From the NCBI GenBank assembly GCA_015485035.1, contig WFUI01000157.1:1-8149 (forward strand): a DNA stretch of 8,149 nucleotides, in the 5' to 3' direction. This document shows positions 1 through 8,149 of this stretch, piece by piece. Position 1 is the stretch's first letter; every line of letters starts with the position of its first letter. Under the pieces are notes generated by a model. It was not told where the DNA came from. It worked only from the letters and a program-made list of their open reading frames with translations, and ran no database searches. Source of the stretch: Mariprofundus sp. (GTDB taxonomy: Bacteria > Pseudomonadota > Zetaproteobacteria > Mariprofundales > Mariprofundaceae). A program made the position numbers and the translations under genes.

Positions 1-363
1 ATCTTTACCTCTCTGGTCTCTAAACTTAGCGATGTCAGCACTCTTGATGGACGCCAAGGGAAGTTTAGCAATAGGATATTTCTTTATCTGCCGTGCCATT
101 GAAACTTCGCGGACATAGGCATTTTTCTTGTTCCGGCTCTCTGTCTCATTGTAGTCGTCCAGTGCTTCGGACAGTGTCAGATTCTCAGCGGCGGTTTTAT
201 CGACGTATGATCCATTCTGCACCTGGGCTTTAACCTCTGTCTCATAGGCGCGAGCATCTTTCAGTTTGTCAAAAGTGCGATCAGCAACAACCTTCCTTTT
301 ATGATATACCCTGACGCGAAATGTAATACGACCATCAGCCCATTTTCTTTTCTGTATACTCAT
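1..363 (-). CDS. Tyrosine recombinase / phage-type integrase, N-terminal part (cut by window edge)
   Basis: This is the first 121 codons of a site-specific integrase; the rest lies left of base 1. It opens MSIQKRKWADGRITFRVRVY, a basic beta-rich arm-binding region typical of island integrases (about residues 1-60). A SAM-like core-binding domain follows, beginning near LTLSEALDDY (about residues 73-121). The catalytic R-H-R-Y domain is outside the window, so activity cannot be judged. The ATG at 361-363 is preceded by a strong AGGGGG ribosome binding site about 6 bases upstream, which supports this start. The gene reads away from the tRNA-Arg fragment at 503-549, so the island body is expected to the left. 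The family is clear from the layout, composition and the adjacent att scar; the subfamily is not. Confidence 0.82.
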   Translation of the reverse strand, partial: MSIQKRKWADGRITFRVRVYHKRKVVADRTFDKLKDARAYETEVKAQVQNGSYVDKTAAENLTLSEALDDYNETESRNKKNAYVREVSMARQIKKYPIAKLPLASIKSADIAKFRDQRGKD

Positions 364-368
364 GCTTT

Positions 369-403
369 CCCCCTTGCGGTCTGCGTACGGTCTGCACAGG
401 GGG
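369..403 (-). promoter_or_regulatory. Palindrome with two direct repeats over the integrase ribosome binding site
   Basis: CCCCCT (369-374) and AGGGGG (398-403) form an inverted repeat, extended by TGC/GCA with one bulged base. Inside lie two copies of CGGTCTGC (377-384 and 388-395), spaced 11 bases start to start, about one helical turn. On the integrase strand the AGGGGG ribosome binding site is one arm of the palindrome. It may be an operator for an excisionase or for the integrase itself, or a hairpin hiding the ribosome binding site if transcription starts upstream. The repeats are seen directly; the role is inferred. Confidence 0.5.
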
Positions 404-432
404 ATATTATGCGTGATATGCCCGTGATGCAA
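404..432 (-). promoter_or_regulatory. Possible integrase promoter
   Basis: On the minus strand TTGCAT (427-432) and TAATAT (404-409) are separated by 17 bases, a plausible sigma-70 spacing with moderate matches to both hexamers. Transcription would start near 397, inside the palindrome at 369-403, so a protein bound there would block it. This is a motif match only. Confidence 0.35.
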
Positions 433-502
433 GAATGATATAAACCCTTTAATACCAATGATTTGACCTTAGAATTTGAATCTATTATTATGCCTATTAC
501 CC

Positions 503-549
503 GACTACGAATCAGAAGGCCGGGCGTTCGAATCGCTCAGGGAGCGCCA
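503..549 (+). other. att site: displaced 3' part of tRNA-Arg(ACG)
   Basis: The segment reads as the 3' part of a tRNA. It contains anticodon loop CTACGAA (anticodon ACG), anticodon stem 3' strand TCAGA, variable region AGGCC, T stem GGGCG/CGCTC around loop TTCGAAT, acceptor 3' strand AGGGAGC, discriminator G and CCA at 547-549. The 5' side of the anticodon stem should be TCTGA, but the sequence reads CCCGA; only the last two bases agree. No D arm or 5' acceptor strand lies upstream, so this is not a functional tRNA. Identity starting in or near the anticodon loop and running to CCA is what integrases targeting tRNA genes use as the att core. The 3' terminator is kept next to it. Confidence 0.78.
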
Positions 550-553
550 TATA

Positions 554-595
554 AAAAAGGGGCTTACGGCATTTAGTCGTAGGCCCTTTTGTTTT
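554..595 (+). terminator. Intrinsic terminator of the original tRNA-Arg gene
   Basis: A stem forms between AAAAGGGGCTTACG and CGTAGGCCCTTTT, with one bulged G and a loop of about 9 bases, followed by TTTTGTTTT. It lies 5 bases after the CCA of the tRNA fragment, where a tRNA terminator is expected. This suggests that the sequence to its right was the natural downstream flank of the tRNA gene before the island inserted. Confidence 0.7.
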
Positions 596-752
596 GGCCT
601 GGTTGATGTTTATGGGCATTTATTTCTTAATAATGGCGCAGCAAAAAAATATAAAATTCCTATTGAGCGTCAGAGTATAAATCGAGTTTGATTGCATCGA
701 ACGGGATTTGTGATGCACGTTTAAATCGTTAGATGTTAGATTATCGCGTATT
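596..752. other. AT-rich spacer upstream of ldhA
   Basis: Together with the island junction this is part of a stretch of about 390 bases without an intact gene. It must hold the ldhA promoter because the tRNA terminator lies directly upstream. I see no convincing -35/-10 pair and no strong ribosome binding site before the ATG at 753. Open frames crossing this stretch run through the tRNA scar and are not considered real. Confidence 0.4.
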
Positions 753-1775
753 ATGAAAATCACGATGTTTAGCTCACAGTGCTATGACAAAAAATATTTT
801 CTTGATGCTAATCAGAACTTTGGATATCAACTCACGTTTCATGAGGCTCGGCTAGAGCCAGCTACAGTTGAATTAGCAAGAGGGGCCGATGCAGTTTGCG
901 CCTTTGTGAATGATGATATTGGTGAAGTCACTATCGAGGCACTCAAAGCTATTGATGTCCCAATTATCGCATTGCGGTGCGCAGGCTACAATAATGTGGA
1001 CTTGCGAGTGGCAGATAAGCTAGGTATTCATGTGGTTCGTGTTCCTTCTTATTCCCCATATGCCGTTGCAGAGCACACCGTTGCGCTCATGCTCTCGTTA
1101 AACCGCAAAATTCATCGAGCCTATTCTCGTGTTCGAGATGGAAACTTTTCGCTACAGGGTTTAACCGGCTTTGATATGCATGGTAAAATAGTAGGTGTGA
1201 TCGGTACAGGTCGAATAGGCTCAATCGTTTTGAATATACTTAAGGGTTTTGGTTGTAAGTTATTTGCATTTGATACCCAGCCTGATGAGGCATTAAAGAA
1301 TATTGGAGTGAAATACCTCCCCATGAGCGAGCTTCTTCAGCAGGTGGATATTATTTCTTTTCACTGTCCGCTTACGCCTGAGACCTTCCATCTTATTAAT
1401 GATGATTCCTTAGAAATGATGAAAGATGGTGTTATGATTATTAATACAAGCCGTGGTGCGATTGTGGATGCTGGCAGTACAATTGAGGGGCTTAAATCAG
1501 GGAAAATCGGATACTTGGGCCTGGATGTATATGAACAGGAAGGAGACCTCTTTTTTCATGATTTATCCGATACAATTATTCGTGATGATGTGTTTGAACG
1601 ACTTTTGACATTTCCCAATGTGCTTATTACCGGCCACCAAGGGTTTTTTACTGAAGAGGCACTGGTTAATATTGCTGTTACTACATTAGAAAATCTGTCT
1701 CGATATGCTTTAGCTAAGCCACTAATAAACACACTTCATTCACAGCAAGCGATCAGGAGCACCAGAAAAAACTAA
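753..1775 (+). CDS. ldhA: D-lactate dehydrogenase (fermentative, NAD-dependent)
   Basis: The protein reduces pyruvate to D-lactate with NADH, regenerating NAD+ in the cytoplasm during fermentation. At 340 residues it follows E. coli LdhA (329) closely over its length, from MKIT...QCYDKKY at the N-terminus. Landmarks are the glycine-rich NAD site GTGRIG (151-156), an acidic residue at the end of the next strand (FAFD, D174) favouring NAD over NADP, catalytic Arg234 in NTSRG, Glu263 in DVYEQE and His295 in TGHQGF. The LdhA-type insert GDLFFHD after the Glu motif separates it from general 2-hydroxyacid dehydrogenases. The ATG aligns with the E. coli start, although its ribosome binding site is weak. 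Codons are visibly AT-richer than in the minus-strand genes to the right. It stands alone between two terminators, which fits acquisition as a single unit. Confidence 0.9.
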   Translation: MKITMFSSQCYDKKYFLDANQNFGYQLTFHEARLEPATVELARGADAVCAFVNDDIGEVTIEALKAIDVPIIALRCAGYNNVDLRVADKLGIHVVRVPSYSPYAVAEHTVALMLSLNRKIHRAYSRVRDGNFSLQGLTGFDMHGKIVGVIGTGRIGSIVLNILKGFGCKLFAFDTQPDEALKNIGVKYLPMSELLQQVDIISFHCPLTPETFHLINDDSLEMMKDGVMIINTSRGAIVDAGSTIEGLKSGKIGYLGLDVYEQEGDLFFHDLSDTIIRDDVFERLLTFPNVLITGHQGFFTEEALVNIAVTTLENLSRYALAKPLINTLHSQQAIRSTRKN

Positions 1776-1804
1776 GGCTTAGCAGAAATGCTAGGTCCTT
1801 TTTT
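1774..1804 (+). terminator. Intrinsic terminator of ldhA
   Basis: AAGGCTTAGCA and TGCTAGGTCCTT pair around a GAAA tetraloop, with one bulged T, and end in a run of six T. The hairpin begins inside the TAA stop codon of ldhA (1773-1775), so the gene and its terminator are packed without spacing. Confidence 0.85.
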
Positions 1805-1844
1805 ATTGATTGGATACAAAAAATTCTTACACACTCGAACATAA

Positions 1845-2249
1845 CAATATGACCATTTAACAGCGATTCAAACTAAAAACAGACATAAATATTTAGCCCC
1901 ATTTGGCAATTCTGATGCCCATGATAGTGATCATGAAGTAGGTGAACGCTTTACTGTTTTGTTTGTAAAAGAAAAATCTGCTTCAGGTGTTATCACCGCG
2001 ATCACAAACGGGCTTGCTTGTGCTGTGTGTAAACGCGGCAATGATGAACATCAATTTATAGGCAAAGATGCGCTGGCTCAATATGTCTATTTTTTAATTA
2101 AAGAGTATTATCCTAAGCATTCTCAGCTTAAAAGCAGACTGGCTAAGCTTTATATTGATCAATTAATCAATGGCGAAAAATTTGATCGTAAGATACAAAT
2201 TGTTAAACAACGATTAGAGACTCACACAAACAGCTTTTTTCAATATTAA
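1845..2249 (+). pseudogene. 5'-truncated remnant of a PHP-domain phosphoesterase
   Basis: The frame is open from 1845 (after TAA at 1842-1844) to TAA at 2247-2249, about 134 codons. No ATG start precedes the conserved part; the first usable codon is TTG at 1959, in mid-domain. The translated sequence contains GNSDAHDSDHEVGERFTV, then AITNGLACAV. GNSDAH is the last metal-binding motif of PHP-family phosphoesterases, normally followed by a strand and a helix ending in a NG/AGR turn as here. The other PHP metal motifs, which lie N-terminal, are absent, so this is only the C-terminal part. The last 90 or so residues are lysine-rich, helical and unrecognised. It is AT-rich like ldhA. A small expressed protein from TTG 1959 (96 residues) is possible but would lack the DAH motif. 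Family assignment is from the motif alone. Confidence 0.55.
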
Positions 2250-2278
2250 AAAGGAGTACGTTGTTACGTGGCCCTTTT
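2248..2278. terminator. Bidirectional terminator between the PHP remnant and the sigma gene
   Basis: AAAAGG (2249-2254) pairs with CCTTTT (2273-2278), and ACGT (2258-2261) with ACGT (2266-2269), separated by a small internal loop. Read on the minus strand it ends in CCTTTTTAAT, a good tail for the sigma gene stopping at 2311. Read on the plus strand it ends in CCCTTTTGGG. It lies between two convergent reading frames. Confidence 0.6.
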
Positions 2279-2310
2279 GGGTTTGCCTGTGAAACCATGA
2301 TGTAGCCGGG

Positions 2311-3264
2311 CTATTGAGCGATGGTTGCCTTCAGTTTTTTCATGGCGCGGGCTTCCAGTTGGCGAACGCGCTCAACAGAAACACCCAATTCCGCAGCCAG
2401 TTCCTTCAATGTGGCCGGCTCTTCGCTCAAGTGGCGCCGCTCGACAATCAACCGGTCCCGATCCGCTAATGTCGTCATGGCCTTGTACAGTATCGATTTC
2501 TGATGATTCTCCCAGTTGGATTTTATGGCAATGTCTTCCGGAGAGAAACCGGAAGATGGCAGGGTATGCACCAGGGCATCGCCTTCTTCATTTTCACTGT
2601 CCAGTGATACATCGCGCTGCAAAAAGGCATTGGCTGTTTCCTGATATTCGCTGCCATTAATACCATAATCTGCAGCCACTTCATCAATCTGGTGCCCGTC
2701 ATATGCAGCAATGGTGTTTCTGGCTTTCTGCAGGCCGGCAAAAATGCGCCGCTGCAATTTATTGGTGCCCAGCTTGATAATGCTCCACGAGCGCAGGATA
2801 AAATCGTGAATGGAGGCACGCACCCACCAGGATGCATATGTCATCAGACGGAAACCACGATCCGGGTCAAAACGTTTGACCGCATGCATAAGACCCATGG
2901 TGCCTTCCTGAATCAAATCCATTTCGGGCAGACCGAAATGGCGGTATTCACGGGCAATCGCGGCGACACCGCCAAGATTGGCAACGACCAGCTGACGTGC
3001 TGCATCGCGGTCACCGAAATCATGCCACAGACGAGCCAGTCGCATCTCTTCTTCACGGCCCATACGAGGCATTTTTCTGATATCGCGGGAAAATAATGCC
3101 AGGCTGGTCAGTTCATATGATGATTTGGCATGCATTGCTGCTGTCAATCCTGTCACCTCCGGTGGTAAATCATGAGCACGCTGCTTGTAGAGCTGCTGTG
3201 ATGATGTTTCAAGCCTGTTTAACCCGGGCTGTTCATAAATGCTGCCGTGCCCTCGCTTGTCCAT
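2311..3264 (-). CDS. rpoH: RNA polymerase sigma factor, RpoH (sigma-32) family
   Basis: This sigma-70-family factor is of heat-shock type; it would direct RNA polymerase to chaperone and protease genes. From the 317-residue start, region 1.2 begins near residue 53 (TSLALFSRDI, like SLAL in E. coli RpoH). Region 2 covers about 88-165 with DLIQEGTMGLMHAVKRFDP and the promoter-melting segment YASWWVRASIHDFIL. Region 4.2 has a helix-turn-helix at about 285-311 (LKELAAELGVSVERVRQLEA). The RpoH box reads QRRIFAGLQKAR instead of QRKLFFNLRKTK, and the usual NLRLVV/HLRFVV stretch of region 2.1 is NLGGVA. About 40 residues precede the E. coli start equivalent. GGAGGTG lies 6 bases before an in-frame TTG at 3147, giving about 278 residues, close to the usual 284. 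It follows ligA by 81 bases and is perhaps co-transcribed. Sigma factor assignment is certain; the RpoH subfamily is likely. Confidence 0.8.
   Translation of the reverse strand: MDKRGHGSIYEQPGLNRLETSSQQLYKQRAHDLPPEVTGLTAAMHAKSSYELTSLALFSRDIRKMPRMGREEEMRLARLWHDFGDRDAARQLVVANLGGVAAIAREYRHFGLPEMDLIQEGTMGLMHAVKRFDPDRGFRLMTYASWWVRASIHDFILRSWSIIKLGTNKLQRRIFAGLQKARNTIAAYDGHQIDEVAADYGINGSEYQETANAFLQRDVSLDSENEEGDALVHTLPSSGFSPEDIAIKSNWENHQKSILYKAMTTLADRDRLIVERRHLSEEPATLKELAAELGVSVERVRQLEARAMKKLKATIAQ
3145..3160 (-). promoter_or_regulatory. Strong internal ribosome binding site and alternative TTG start for rpoH
   Basis: GGAGGTG (minus strand, 3154-3160) is followed after 6 bases by an in-frame TTG (3145-3147), codon 40 of the long frame. 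By contrast, the ATG at 3262-3264 is preceded by GTACAGATAA, with no clear ribosome binding site. The short product starts close to where E. coli RpoH begins. The same bases also code for PPEVTGL in the long frame, so the match could be chance. Confidence 0.45.
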
Positions 3265-3345
3265 TTATCTGTACATAATAATAGCTACGCACTTCTTCCC
3301 CGGAATCTATTGCAAACAAACGTCCGATGTGATCATTACAACGAT

Positions 3346-5893
<2,548 letters not shown>

Positions 5894-5897
<4 letters not shown>

Positions 5898-6157
5898 GTC
5901 GCCGCTCCTGCAGCTAACCCGGCCAGTGATGTTTGCAACGCATGTTCTGTTATCCGGTGTCTGAGGAGCTCCTGACCATCCACCAGCAATACCGGAACAT
6001 CCAGTCCATAGCGAACGAGCAGTGTCTTGTCGCGATCCACGTCAACCGTTTCCCACGAACACAACCCCTGCCTGGCCGCCGCCGCTACGACTGCCTTGGC
6101 ATCTTCGCACAGGCAGCAGTTGCGGCGACTCAGCAATTGAATATGCGGTCGGAGCAT
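5894..6157 (-). CDS. Glutaredoxin-like small thiol protein (DUF836-type)
   Basis: This is a protein of 87 residues beginning MLRPHIQLLSRRNCCLCEDA. The SRxxCCLC pattern, with Cys14 and Cys17 as CxxC, the helix after it (DAKAVVAAAA), a DVDRDKTL strand-turn and the cis-proline strand VPVLLVDG match the short glutaredoxin-like DUF836 family. That family often sits beside mucD and lepA in gammaproteobacteria. The role is presumably cytosolic thiol redox; the substrate is unknown. A longer frame reaches 6298, but its first 47 codons lie inside mucD on the same strand and do not resemble protein of this family. The ATG at 6157 sits 10 bases after the mucD stop with AGG just upstream, so I use it. 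The gene ends in an ATGA overlap with the TlpA-like gene. Confidence 0.82.
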
Positions 6158-6167
6158 ATGGCCTGAA

Positions 6168-7586
6168 TTAATCCTCTGCTTTCCGTTTCTTGGGCAGCTT
6201 GACCAGGGCAAATACCTGATCACCATGCCTGTCCAGCATGACACGTAGCACTTCACCATATTTGAATTTTTTTGCCAGTTTCGAAAAGCTGCTGACATTG
6301 TTCACATCCTTGCCATTGATGCGATAAATCACATCGCCGCGTTGAATGCCGGCGCGTGCTGCTGGCATACCGCGTTGTAATTGCTGCACTACGATACCTT
6401 TCTTGACACGGGCCTGTAATCTTGCCGCCAGGTCTGGAGTCAGATTATCCACCACCATGCCGAGGCGAATCTTGGCACTGTCACGATGCGGATGAGCGTT
6501 TGACGCGGTGTCTGCATCTTTCATGGCTTCCACCTTGACGGTGATGATCTTGTGTTTGCCATCGCGAATCACGCCGATTTTCACTTTATCGCCCGGAGTA
6601 TGTCTGGCCACGCGAATCGGCAGGTCATGTGCTTTGTGAACCGGCTTGCCATCAATGGATACAATCACATCACCGGGCTTGATGCCTGCCCGATCCGCAG
6701 CAGAACCGGCCACGACTTGTGGGACCAGTGCGCCTTCACGGTTTTTCAGTCCCAGCGCTTGCATGGTTTCCTTATCTATATCGGTGATATGCACACCGAG
6801 GCGTGCCCGGGTTACGTGCCCCTTTTCACGCAATTCAGCCATGACCGATTTGGCCAGATTAATCGGAATAGCAAAACCAATGCCATTGTTTCCACCGCTG
6901 CGTGAATAAATGGCGGTATTGATGCCGACGACTTCACCCCGGACATTAAACAGCGGGCCACCGGAATTGCCCGGGTTGATAGCTGCATCGGTCTGAATAA
7001 AGTCATCATAGGGGCCGGAACCAATCACACGGCCCTTGGCTGAAACGATACCCGCAGTCACTGTTTGTTCCAGGCCGAAGGGATTGCCGATAGCTACCAC
7101 CCAGTCACCTACGCGCAGCTTGTCCGAGTTGCCCAACTTTACAGCTTTAAGGTGTTTTGCCTTGAATTTGATCAGAGCGACATCCAGTTTGGGGTCGGTA
7201 CCAATGATTTTTGCTTCGTGCTCGGTACCATCACGCATTTTAACAATGACTTCGTCGGCACCTTCCACGACATGATTATTGGTCACGACATAACCATCGG
7301 ATGACAGGATGAAACCTGTACCCAGAGCGTGTCGTTCCTGTTGCTGACGAGGCATATTGCGCAAGAAATCATTAAAGAAGTCATCAAAAGGGGAGCCGTG
7401 GGGTGAACCAAAACCGGGTGGCAGGCCCTGCGGGCGCTGTTGCACATGTTTGGTGGTGCTGATGTTCACTACGGAATCAGCTTGTGCTGCTGCCAGATCG
7501 GCGAAGCTGTCGGGCATTGCCTGAGCATGCGACGCCCACATCAGCGCAAGAAATAATACCGGGAACAATCGTTTGATTTGATTCAA
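6168..7586 (-). CDS. mucD: Periplasmic serine protease / chaperone, HtrA family (MucD/DegQ)
   Basis: The protein degrades or refolds misfolded envelope proteins. It has 472 residues: a signal peptide (about 1-23, basic MNQIKR, hydrophobic core, cleavage after AQA), a trypsin-like protease domain (about 30-255) and two PDZ domains (about 262-352 and 372-465). The catalytic triad is intact: His105 in TNNHVV, Asp135 in LDVALIK and Ser208 in GNSGGP. The linker before the protease domain is moderate (FDDFFNDFL...MPRQQQ), closer to DegQ/MucD than to the long loop of DegP. The start is TTG at 7584-7586, with AAGGAG about 6 bases upstream. rseC lies 72 bases upstream, as in the algU-mucABCD arrangement of Pseudomonas, so MucD fits better than DegQ. 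In that system MucD limits sigma-E-type signalling; here that is inferred. A 10-base gap to the next gene suggests co-transcription. Confidence 0.93.
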   Translation of the reverse strand: MNQIKRLFPVLFLALMWASHAQAMPDSFADLAAAQADSVVNISTTKHVQQRPQGLPPGFGSPHGSPFDDFFNDFLRNMPRQQQERHALGTGFILSSDGYVVTNNHVVEGADEVIVKMRDGTEHEAKIIGTDPKLDVALIKFKAKHLKAVKLGNSDKLRVGDWVVAIGNPFGLEQTVTAGIVSAKGRVIGSGPYDDFIQTDAAINPGNSGGPLFNVRGEVVGINTAIYSRSGGNNGIGFAIPINLAKSVMAELREKGHVTRARLGVHITDIDKETMQALGLKNREGALVPQVVAGSAADRAGIKPGDVIVSIDGKPVHKAHDLPIRVARHTPGDKVKIGVIRDGKHKIITVKVEAMKDADTASNAHPHRDSAKIRLGMVVDNLTPDLAARLQARVKKGIVVQQLQRGMPAARAGIQRGDVIYRINGKDVNNVSSFSKLAKKFKYGEVLRVMLDRHGDQVFALVKLPKKRKAED

Positions 7587-7658
7587 TCTTAACTCCTTAT
7601 GTAAAAGTGCAGGCCGATTTGTAAGCCTGTTGGATGAAAAAAAGATGAAAATTCAATG

Positions 7659-8147
7659 TCAATGAGATGAAACAGGTAACGAATCTTGAGTGTGCCCTGA
7701 AGATGCTCCAATCACGCGCACCATGCGCACATCCAGTCCGGAGGTCGAATCGGATGCAAGACCGGCAAGATGCGATTTGTACCAGAAATAATAAACCAGC
7801 ACTGCTATAAGCCCGCCCAGTGCGGCCATTGCCTCTTCGGCAGGCCAGCCCAGATGCACAGCCAGGCTACGGGTAATCAGGCCGAAGATAATGAAAGCCA
7901 GCATGGGGATAGCATATAACCGAAAGGCAATGTGTAATACGGCGCTGTCCGGTACTTCCAGCATAACCCTGTCGCCGGTTTTTGCATCGATTTGGTTGGG
8001 TACACGCAGTTCAATCACACGCTCAACCCATGAGCCCATGGTGGCACATGAAGTTTTACCGGCACAATCGCCACAGGCGCTGGCACGACGGCCACTTACA
8101 ACAGCCTCATGCCCTTCCACTGCGATTACTGTGACCTGTTGCTCCAT
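7659..8147 (-). CDS. rseC: RseC/MucC-family inner-membrane protein
   Basis: This 162-residue protein of the SoxR-reducing/sigma-E regulatory family has an N-terminal cytosolic part with cysteines CGDCAGKTSC (Cys25, Cys28, Cys34), matching the CxxC...C cluster of E. coli RseC. Two membrane segments follow (about 70-92, AFRLYAIPMLAFIIFGLI, and about 104-123), then a hydrophilic tail. In E. coli RseC is encoded with sigma-E and its regulators and also takes part in keeping SoxR reduced; its biochemical role is poorly defined. The ATG at 8145-8147 aligns with the start of relatives, but only two bases remain upstream, so a longer N-terminus cannot be excluded. Its upstream partners (sigma-E, rseA, rseB) would be expected beyond the right edge. 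Confidence 0.85.
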   Translation of the reverse strand: MEQQVTVIAVEGHEAVVSGRRASACGDCAGKTSCATMGSWVERVIELRVPNQIDAKTGDRVMLEVPDSAVLHIAFRLYAIPMLAFIIFGLITRSLAVHLGWPAEEAMAALGGLIAVLVYYFWYKSHLAGLASDSTSGLDVRMVRVIGASSGHTQDSLPVSSH

Positions 8148-8149
8148 GC

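Larger units (their letters stand above)
1..549. mobile_element. Right end of a tRNA-Arg-integrated genomic island
   Basis: The island end contains the integrase start, its control region and the att site formed by a displaced tRNA-Arg 3' segment. In tRNA-targeted integration the 3' end of the tRNA is duplicated. One end of the island keeps an intact tRNA, and the other keeps only the displaced 3' segment followed by the native terminator. The second arrangement is seen here, so the intact tRNA-Arg should lie at the far left end, outside the window. The size and cargo of the island cannot be seen. Confidence 0.72.

Noticed and set aside
476..691. 71-residue plus-strand open frame
   Set aside because: It runs through the tRNA-Arg 3' scar and its terminator and shows no protein-like features.
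688..701. FNR-like site TTGAT...ATCGA upstream of ldhA
   Set aside because: The spacing is 3 rather than 4 bases and the second half-site is imperfect; too weak to claim anaerobic control.
554..2278. Similarity among the three hairpins at 554, 1774 and 2248 (AAAAGG...CCTTTT cores) as a dispersed repeat
   Set aside because: All are ordinary A-stem/T-tail terminators; the shared bases follow from that design and the loops differ.
7610..7629. CAGGC/GCCTG inverted repeat between rseC and mucD as a terminator
   Set aside because: The stem is only 5 base pairs with a 10-base loop and no proper T run follows; it cannot be told from chance.
7657..7662. Consensus -35 hexamer TTGACA (minus strand) at the end of rseC as a mucD promoter
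   Set aside because: No acceptable -10 hexamer occurs 16-18 bases downstream, so it was not listed as a promoter.

Overview
The window looks like chromosomal DNA of a Gram-negative pseudomonad-type bacterium (Pseudomonadota, gamma or a close relative). The evidence is an RseC-family protein next to a MucD/DegQ-type periplasmic protease, an NAD+-dependent ligase LigA of 671 residues and an RpoH-like sigma factor. The exact genus cannot be read from the sequence. The window divides into an AT-rich accessory part (about 1-2250) and a more GC-balanced, tightly packed core part (about 2311-8149).

Accessory part. The left edge holds the first 121 codons of a tyrosine-recombinase integrase read leftwards out of the window. 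A palindrome with two direct repeats lies at its ribosome binding site and promoter. At 503-549 lies the 3' part of a tRNA-Arg(ACG), with T arm, acceptor 3' strand and CCA but no 5' half, followed by a terminator hairpin. This is the usual scar where an island integrates into a tRNA 3' end, so the island extends left of base 1. To the right of the scar come an AT-rich fermentative D-lactate dehydrogenase gene (ldhA) with its own terminator, and a 5'-truncated remnant of a PHP-domain phosphoesterase.

Core part. All genes from 8147 down to 2311 are on the minus strand: rseC, mucD, a small glutaredoxin-like protein, a TlpA-like membrane-anchored thioredoxin, ligA and an RpoH-family sigma factor. 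The glutaredoxin-like, TlpA-like and ligA genes are joined by ATGA overlaps or a 10-base gap after mucD, which suggests one transcript. The sigma gene follows ligA after 81 bases and ends at a hairpin shared with the convergent PHP remnant. The set combines envelope protein quality control (RseC, MucD), thiol redox chemistry (glutaredoxin-like, TlpA-like), DNA joining (LigA) and a heat-shock-type sigma factor.

No wholly new system is evident. The points most worth checking are the island junction, the integrase control region, the unusual sigma factor and its start, and the physical link between envelope-stress genes and rpoH.
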